From: Lotus japonicus
Taxonomy: Eukaryota; Streptophyta; Magnoliopsida; Fabales; Fabaceae
Assembly: GCF_012489685.1 (NCBI RefSeq)
Contig: NC_080043.1
Location: forward strand, 80,678,292-80,742,291
Length of the DNA: 64,000 nucleotides
Direction of reading: 5' to 3'
Positions 57,951 to 64,000 of this stretch are shown one piece after another. The notes under the pieces were generated by a model. The model saw nothing but the letters and a program-made list of their open reading frames with translations. It made no database searches and was not told the origin of the DNA. The position numbers were made by a program, and so were the translations under genes. The stretch's first letter is position 1, and every line of letters starts with the position of its first letter.

Positions 57951-59823
57951 ATGGATGCAAAACACACCCGTAGGGCCTCTAAAGCTTCTAAAACTTCTTC
58001 CATTGCAGTCGATACATGGGTCACTAGCAAAGTTAAAACTAGGTTCACTAAATTCTGCAATGTTAAAACTGTAATGGATTTAATCACTGAAAACACTTTT
58101 CGCTCTGATGGCCAAGATGTGTACCTTGACATAGTCCCCTGTTTACCTACTGAACCTTGTTGTTTTGGGGCTCCTGACCATAACGGCAAAAACCACACCT
58201 ATTTCTTTGAAAACATTTTCACTGACCTAAAATATAAACTCCCTCTCTTAGATTTCACTTGCTCCGTTTTAACCTTACTAAATGTTGCCCCAAGACAACT
58301 CCATTAAGCTGGGCATACCTGAGGGCGTTCGAACTTCTGTGTCAAGTGTTAGCTATCGAACCCACTAGCAATAAGTTTTTTTACTTCTTTGAAACTAGTG
58401 GTAGAAGCATAAAAGGCGAATATCTTTCTTTAGCCGCCGCTAGGGGAAAAGGCCTATTTACCTTATTTAGAAGCCACTACAAACAGTTTAAAGGGAAATT
58501 CTTTAGGCTAAATGAAACAGAGAAGTGCAAGGATGTATTTTATTTCAATGATGGAAGCCCAAAGTTCCCTTTCTACTGGACCGCCCGTTATGAGGCTATC
58601 ATCAAACTTCCTGATGATTCCCTCACCCCTGAGGAAATGGTGGATTGCACCTTTCTATCTAGCATTGACTTGAATCTCACCGAATTTCTAGATGCCCATT
58701 ATGAAAACAGATTGGGTGAATATGTGGGTAAGATTCTTAAATTTCCACATCTTTGTATCTCGAGTGTTTATTTGATTTCTAACCTTACCATTCTGTTTCA
58801 GTCGATGAGGGAATCATGATATCCTCCGTTTCCGTCGAGAACAACAGGCTGCAAGGGAAAAAAGAAACCCAGCGAAAACTCTGTTAGATGCCGATGCTAG
58901 TCATTCAGGCACCGAATCGAATCTCCCCCAAAAAAAGAAGAGAAAAAAATGAAACACCTGAATCGGCCAAAGGAAAAGACTCTTCTCAGCCCTCAATGGA
59001 AAAATTTATGGTGAAGGGTAATCCTCAACATATGACACACAAAGCTGGGTCTTCAAGTGCTTCGCCCCCTTCATGGAAAAGCTTGCTGAAAGAATTTGAA
59101 GAACTCACTTCTGAAGAAGTGACCTCGCTATGGGACTCCAAGATTGATTTTAATTCGCTGGTGGAAACAAATTTGGTGTTTGAGGCGGATCGGGAAAAGG
59201 TCAAGAAGATCGGATTAAAGGAAGCTTGTCAAGCCATCATGACGAAAGGACTTGAAATTGCAGCGATTTCCAAGATGATTGACCTGGAGACCGCTGGCTT
59301 TGATGGGATTAATTCCGCCAAACAGTTAGAAGAGAAAGAAAGAGAGATCCTGAAGATGAAAGCTACTATGAAATTGTTGGATTCTGCCAACAAAGTGAAT
59401 GAGAAGAAGGCCGCAGATTTAACCCTAGAAAATGAACGCTTAAAGAAGCATGCTGAAGACTTAAACACCACTCAGAAAGCTAAAGAGGAAGAACTTGTGA
59501 AATCCAAAGCGGAAGTCACTCATCTCAATTCCTCCAATGCTGAATTGAAAAATGAAAATTCTAAGTTGCATTCAGAAGTTTCTGAACTGAAGAATTCTGT
59601 CCTTGATCAATTTGAAGCTGGATTTGCAAAAGCCAAAGAACAGATTCTTTTCCTAAATCCTCAAGTTTCCATCAACCTTGCCGGTTCCGATCCTTATGCT
59701 AGGATTGTCGATGGCAAGTTGGTCGGCCCTGACACTGGTGATGAGGAAGACGAAGAAGAAGAAGATAAAAATGAAGAAGATGAAAATGTCAACGACAAAG
59801 AAGGCGAAGGGGAAAACCATTAG
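57951..59823 (+). pseudogene. Antisense extra ORF of the Tat element (Transposase_28-like)
   Basis: The start at 57951 gives a basic N-terminus, then the globular domain found in plant proteins labelled 'putative gypsy-type transposon' (LLTLLNVAP-type text, then SWAYLRAFELL and FFYFFETSG). A frame change at about 58297-58308 breaks this domain. A 74-bp GT-AG intron fits 58728-58801, and a frame slip in an A run near 58935-58950 precedes the last part. The final long frame (58888-59823) has charged linkers, a coiled coil of about 120 residues (LEEKEREILKMKATMKLL onward) and a very acidic tail. It runs opposite to pol. Function is unknown; such ORFs accompany Tat retroelements. It may be inactive, or some breaks may be splice sites I cannot see. 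Confidence 0.72.
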
Positions 59824-60680
59824 TTCTGTCTCTGTTTAAGAATGACTACCGTACTAATCCATCCTTTAGTTCTCTTTATTTCCTAAGTTAGTTTAAACTC
59901 GTTTATGGTTTGTCTTTGTATTTGTAAGTGTTGAGCGAGTAGCTCCACAGTTTGTCTTAAAATATTATGTAATGTTTTATTAAGTACTATTAATGTAATA
60001 TGTTCTCTATATATCATTGTCTGCAAATTGCATAATCTTGATGGCTCCGCATCGTACTTAAATAACTGTAATACTTAAATTTTTTTATAATTTCTACCCT
60101 TAAACTATCGTTGTCACTATCCATTCTCAATGAAGATGATCTTAACTTAATACAAAAATTACTATGTTATTCCTTCTAACTTAATAACATGATCCATTTA
60201 ATAACAACTATATCAATTAGACAATCAATATAATTAATAATACTGCGCTTTACTAACCTTTCAATCAAAAATTTCAAAGTATAACTTAACATGAATAACA
60301 TTTACTAACCTTTCACCAAATTTGATCCGCCTTCGTCATTTAGTTGAGTACGTTACTCCCACATTTTACCGTACATAATGAAATATGCTTAAGTGAATCT
60401 CGTCAAATGTTGTAAAGTGTAAACTTAATCAACTACTTTGGAATCATAAGGCCTTTGTGTACATAACTTAGTCAAATTTTTCATTTTTGACATAGTTATT
60501 CATGGAAATCAAAGTCAAAATATTTGATTTCATTAATATGCTCGCGTGGAGACTTGTGCTTAGTTTGGACAAGCTTAAATCCAATTTAAGACTGTGCTTA
60601 TGAATTCATGGTCGAATGCTCTTGTTTTAAGAGACTTACTTTTTTCTCAATTGTCTGACGTCGCCCAATCGATAGACCTT
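59824..60680. other. Tat element untranslated region
   Basis: AT-rich sequence between the antisense ORF and the repeat block, with aataaa-like motifs but no gene. Confidence 0.5.
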
Positions 60681-60681
60681 A

Positions 60682-60868
60682 GTTGATAAGTTTCCGCTAT
60701 GGGTAAAAGAAATAAGTAAAATGATACGCCCTTGATCATTTTTAAAAAGGTTATGCCTTGTTAAAAACTCTCCCGCCTGGGGTAGAGAAAAGAGTGCATA
60801 CCTGTTATTCATTAATAATTGATGCCTCGTTAAAAACTCTCCCGCCTGGGGTAGAGAAAAGAGTGCAT
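60682..60868 (-). repeat. Tandem repeats downstream of Tat pol
   Basis: Two 47-bp units at 60753-60799 and 60822-60868 are identical except for one or two bases (atgcc, then gttaaaaactctcccgcc, then ggggtagagaaaagagtgcat). The period is 69 bp. A more diverged third unit is at about 60682-60727. Confidence 0.9.
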
Positions 60869-61027
60869 CAAACTTAGTCTTACACAACAAACATAGTCTT
60901 AAACAATACAACCAACAAACGTAGACTTCCACACACACAAACTGAAACAACGAAACATAGTCTTGAACGAACATACACTGAAACAAACTATACAACACAA
61001 AACAAATTGAACGAACCACCCTGCCCT

Positions 61028-64000
61028 TCAACTGTAATAGTAACGGAGATGATGTGCATTCCAAGCCCTTGGGACCCTTCGCCCCGATAACTCCTCCAAA
61101 TGATACGCCCCTTGACCAAGCTCTCGCAGAATCATGTAAGATCCTTCCCAATTAGGTGATAACTTCGAATCATCAGGCCCCCTCGCCTTCCTACGCAGAA
61201 CCAAATCACCAACTTTCATTTGCCTTGGAACCACTCTCGAATTGTATCGCCTTTCCGACCTCTGTTTTACCATTGCCTGCCTCAATCGAACTTCTGCTTG
61301 CGTTTCCTCTGCTAAATTGAGATCAACCAATCTATTCATGTCGTTCTGTTCTTCATTATAAGTCGCCACTCTGAAAGTTACATCTTGCAATTCTGCTGGG
61401 ATCATAGCATCTACCCCGTAAGTCAACTTAAAAGGCGATTCACCAGTAGTTGATTGAGGAGTAGTATTGTACGCCCAAATGACCGTGACCAACTCTTCAG
61501 CCCACAATCCTTTAGCTTCGTCTAAGCGCTTTCTAATTCCATTGAGAATGACTTTATTCGCCGATTCCACTTGACCATTTGTCTGAGGATGCTCAACTGA
61601 GGCGAAACGCATCTCAATTCCCATTCCTGCACAAAAATCCTTCACACTCCTGCTAGTGAACTGTGTTCCATTATCTGAGACGATAGTTGCTGGAACGCCA
61701 AACCTGCAAACCAACTTTCTCCAATAAAACTTTTTGACTTTTTCTGCTGTTATTTTCGCCATTGATTCCGCCTCAATCCACTTAGTAAAATAGTCTACTG
61801 CAACCAAAATAAATCTGATCTGAGAACCTGCTGGAGTGAACAGTGCCAGAATATCCACTCCCCACATTGCAAATGGCCACGATGAACTCATTGAGCTAAG
61901 AGTCTCAGGCGGCGCCTTATGTAAATCTGCATAAATTTGACATTTACCACACTTCTTCACATATTCCATACAATCCCCTCGTAAAGTTGGCCAATAGAAC
62001 CCTGCTCTGAGCACTTTCGCCGCCAAAGATCTTCCCCCCACATGACTTGCGCACACACCCTCGTGAACCTCAAACATGATTCTTTCCGCCTCATCCTTAG
62101 AGACACATCTCAATAAAGGAACTCCAATCCCTCTTCTGTACAATTGATCGCCCAACAATTTGTAACGACTTGCCTCGCGAATTTGATCCTTAGAAAATGT
62201 CAACACATCAGAGCCTTCTGCCTCCAAACACTTTTTGATACGCCCCATCCAATCTGAATTCGCTAAAGTTAACACCATCATTGTCTCATCTTCTTCGATA
62301 CTCGGGCTGCTTAAAACTTCCTGGATGACTGACTTATTGTTTCCCGGCTTCTTCGTGCTTGCTAACTTTGATAGAATATCCTCCCTTGTATTCTCCTCCC
62401 GCGGTACATAATTGACCTGCACTGTGCCTATCTGCTTTATCAATCCCTGAGCTTTCGATAAATACTTAGCCAGCTGTGCGTCCCTTGCCTGATATTCACC
62501 CTGAATTTGCCTGGAAACTATTTGAGAATCTGTTTTAATCATTATGCTCTTGACCCCCATCTTGATCGCCAACTTCAAACCTGCAATTATAGCTTCATAC
62601 TCTGCCTGATTATTGCTTGCTTTAAAGTCAAACTTGAGTGACTGCTCAACTGTCACACCACCTGGTCCTTCTAAGATTATTCCAGCTCCACTTCCCTTGA
62701 CATTAGACGAACCATCTACAGACAAACTCCATTCGCCAACTTCCATAGTTTTCTCACTAGAAGACATTTCATTGACAAAATCCACCAATACCTGTGCTTT
62801 AACCAGACCTTTCTTGTCAAAAGTGATTTCAAATTCTGACAACTCAACAGCCCAGGAAACCATTCTTCCAGCCAGATCAGGCTTTTGCAAAACTTGGCGA
62901 AGTGGCAAATCTGTTTTTACCACAATTGGAAAGCCTTGAAAATAAGGTCTTAATTTCCTGGCGGATATGATTAAAGCTAGTGCAGCCTTTTCAATTTTTT
63001 GGTATCTAACTTCAGCCCCTTGAAGAGCGTGACTCACAAAATATATGATGCTCAAATCATCTTTATTCTCTTGCAACAAAACTGAACTAACTGCATTATC
63101 AGAGATGGAAATAAACATTGATAATGAAATACCTGGAACTGGTTTGGCTAAAATTGGTGGCCTGGATAAATGATCCTTCAAACTTTGGAACGCCCTCTCA
63201 CATTCTTCAGTCCACTGAAAAGTTTTGTTCTTCCTTAAGCATTGAAAAAATGGTGCTGATTTTTCCCCAGAACACGGAAGAAACCTGGACAAAGCTGCTA
63301 TTCTTCATGTTAATTTCTGCACATCTTTAACTGAGGTTGGACTCTGCATATCAAGTATCGACTTGCACTTATCAGGGTTCGCCTCAATTCCTCTCCTTGT
63401 GATCATGAAACCCAAAAACTTTCCACTTTGAATTCCAAACGAACACTTTTCCGGATTAAGTCTCATGTTATGCTTTCTTAGTTCGCCAAAAGCTTCTTCG
63501 AGATCAGAACAATGTGCCATCATTTCCTCTGACTTGACCACCATGTCATCTACATAAATCTCCATGTTCCGCCCCACCTGCTTGTCAAACACCTTATCCA
63601 TCAACCTTTGGTATGTTGCTCCCGCATTCTTCAGCCCAAACGGCATAGTCTGATAGCAATAGTTCGCCTGATTTGTCATAAAAGCTGTTTTCTCCTCGTC
63701 AGGCTGATACATTCTTATTTGATGATATCCTGAATATGCATCCATGAGGCTAAGCATTCCGAATCCAGATGCCCTATCCACAAGCTTATCAATATTTGGT
63801 AAAGGATAAGAATCCTTAGGACAATGTTTATTCAGATCTGTGTAGTCTGTGCACATTCGCCACTTTCCATTAGCCTTCTTCACCATTACAACATTAGCCA
63901 ACCATGTCGGATACTTAACCTCTCTGATGAATCCAGCTTCCAATAACTTGTTAGTTTCCACCTTTACTGCCTCTGCCTTTTCTTCGCCCATCTTTCTTTT
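61028..64000 (-). pseudogene. Tat-type pol: RT, RNase H, second RNase H, integrase
   Basis: RT (63305-63991 and beyond) has the YPLPNID region and catalytic box YVDDMVV near 63550. After a single TGA at 63305-63307 the frame continues into the first RNase H (FQWTEECERAFQSLK). The second, archaeal-like RNase H follows (LSVDGSSN, NNQAEYEAII, TDSQIV) near 62450-62730. The integrase HHCC segment is near 61940-62080, and its catalytic D, D and E are near 61855, 61670 and 61580. The frame ends at 61028 with a short C-terminal domain and no chromodomain. Apart from the one stop the 960 or so codons visible are clean, so the copy is young or the stop is read through. Confidence 0.92.

Larger units (their letters stand above)
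56717..64000 (-). mobile_element. Tat-type Ty3/gypsy retrotransposon, 3' part (runs off the window)
   Basis: Pol on the minus strand has two RNase H domains, the hallmark of the Tat clade (Ogre, Retand). Downstream of pol lie a tandem-repeat block and a long ORF on the opposite strand, also known from this clade. A probable 3' LTR is at 56717-57180. Gag, protease, the N-terminal part of RT and the 5' LTR lie beyond 64000. Confidence 0.88.

Noticed and set aside
60753..60868. CRISPR-like spaced repeat
   Set aside because: Only two or three units inside a plant retroelement; CRISPR arrays do not occur in plant nuclear DNA.

Overview
The window is nuclear DNA of a flowering plant, almost certainly a dicot and probably a legume. 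It has GT-AG introns, long AT-rich intergenic DNA, and plant LINEs, SINEs, MITEs, Ty1/copia and Ty3/gypsy elements. The legume call is an inference from repeat style and protein flavour, not a proof. Five host genes can be supported, and everything else recognisable is transposon-derived.

Layout. 1-1792 (+): MTP1-type vacuolar zinc transporter with a single coding exon behind a 5'-UTR intron. 5067-9590 (+): broken Ty1/copia element with 307-bp LTRs and a 5-bp target duplication. 11889-13759 (+): four-exon bHLH transcription factor of the bHLH67/bHLH70 type. 13760-20528: repeat-rich intergenic DNA with foldbacks, MITEs, a CACTA-like end and a perfect 75-bp-arm palindrome. 20529-26193 (-): second broken copia element. 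26199-27893: CACTA end and LINE fragments. 28196-31459 (+): COMT-family O-methyltransferase whose first intron holds a MULE-like element and a MITE interrupted by a SINE. 31888-33712 (-): six-exon CURT1B-type thylakoid protein, convergent with the methyltransferase. 33713-43698: nested repeats, including a SINE split by a 4.3-kb hAT element. 43699-47077 (+): four-exon 2-oxoglutarate dioxygenase of the DMR6-like-oxygenase type. 47449-49785: SINE and LINE remnants. 49786-about 56630 (-): chromovirus-like Ty3/gypsy element that has lost gag. 56717-window end (-): Tat-type Ty3/gypsy element with two RNase H domains and an opposite-strand extra ORF that has its own TATA box and 5'-UTR intron.

The order MTP1 - bHLH70 - CURT1B matches, from memory, the adjacent Arabidopsis genes At2g46800, At2g46810 and At2g46820. 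The window therefore looks like a conserved microsyntenic block expanded about tenfold by transposons, with an O-methyltransferase gene placed inside it. The host genes do not form a pathway: zinc storage, transcription, methylation, thylakoid curvature and dioxygenase chemistry are separate jobs.

The clearest structural results are the dated nestings (SINE in MITE in intron; hAT in SINE), each supported by target-site duplications read directly, and the antisense gene of the Tat element. I found no convincing novel host system. The best candidates for follow-up are the perfect palindrome at 18968-19120 and the antisense ORF at 57951-59823.
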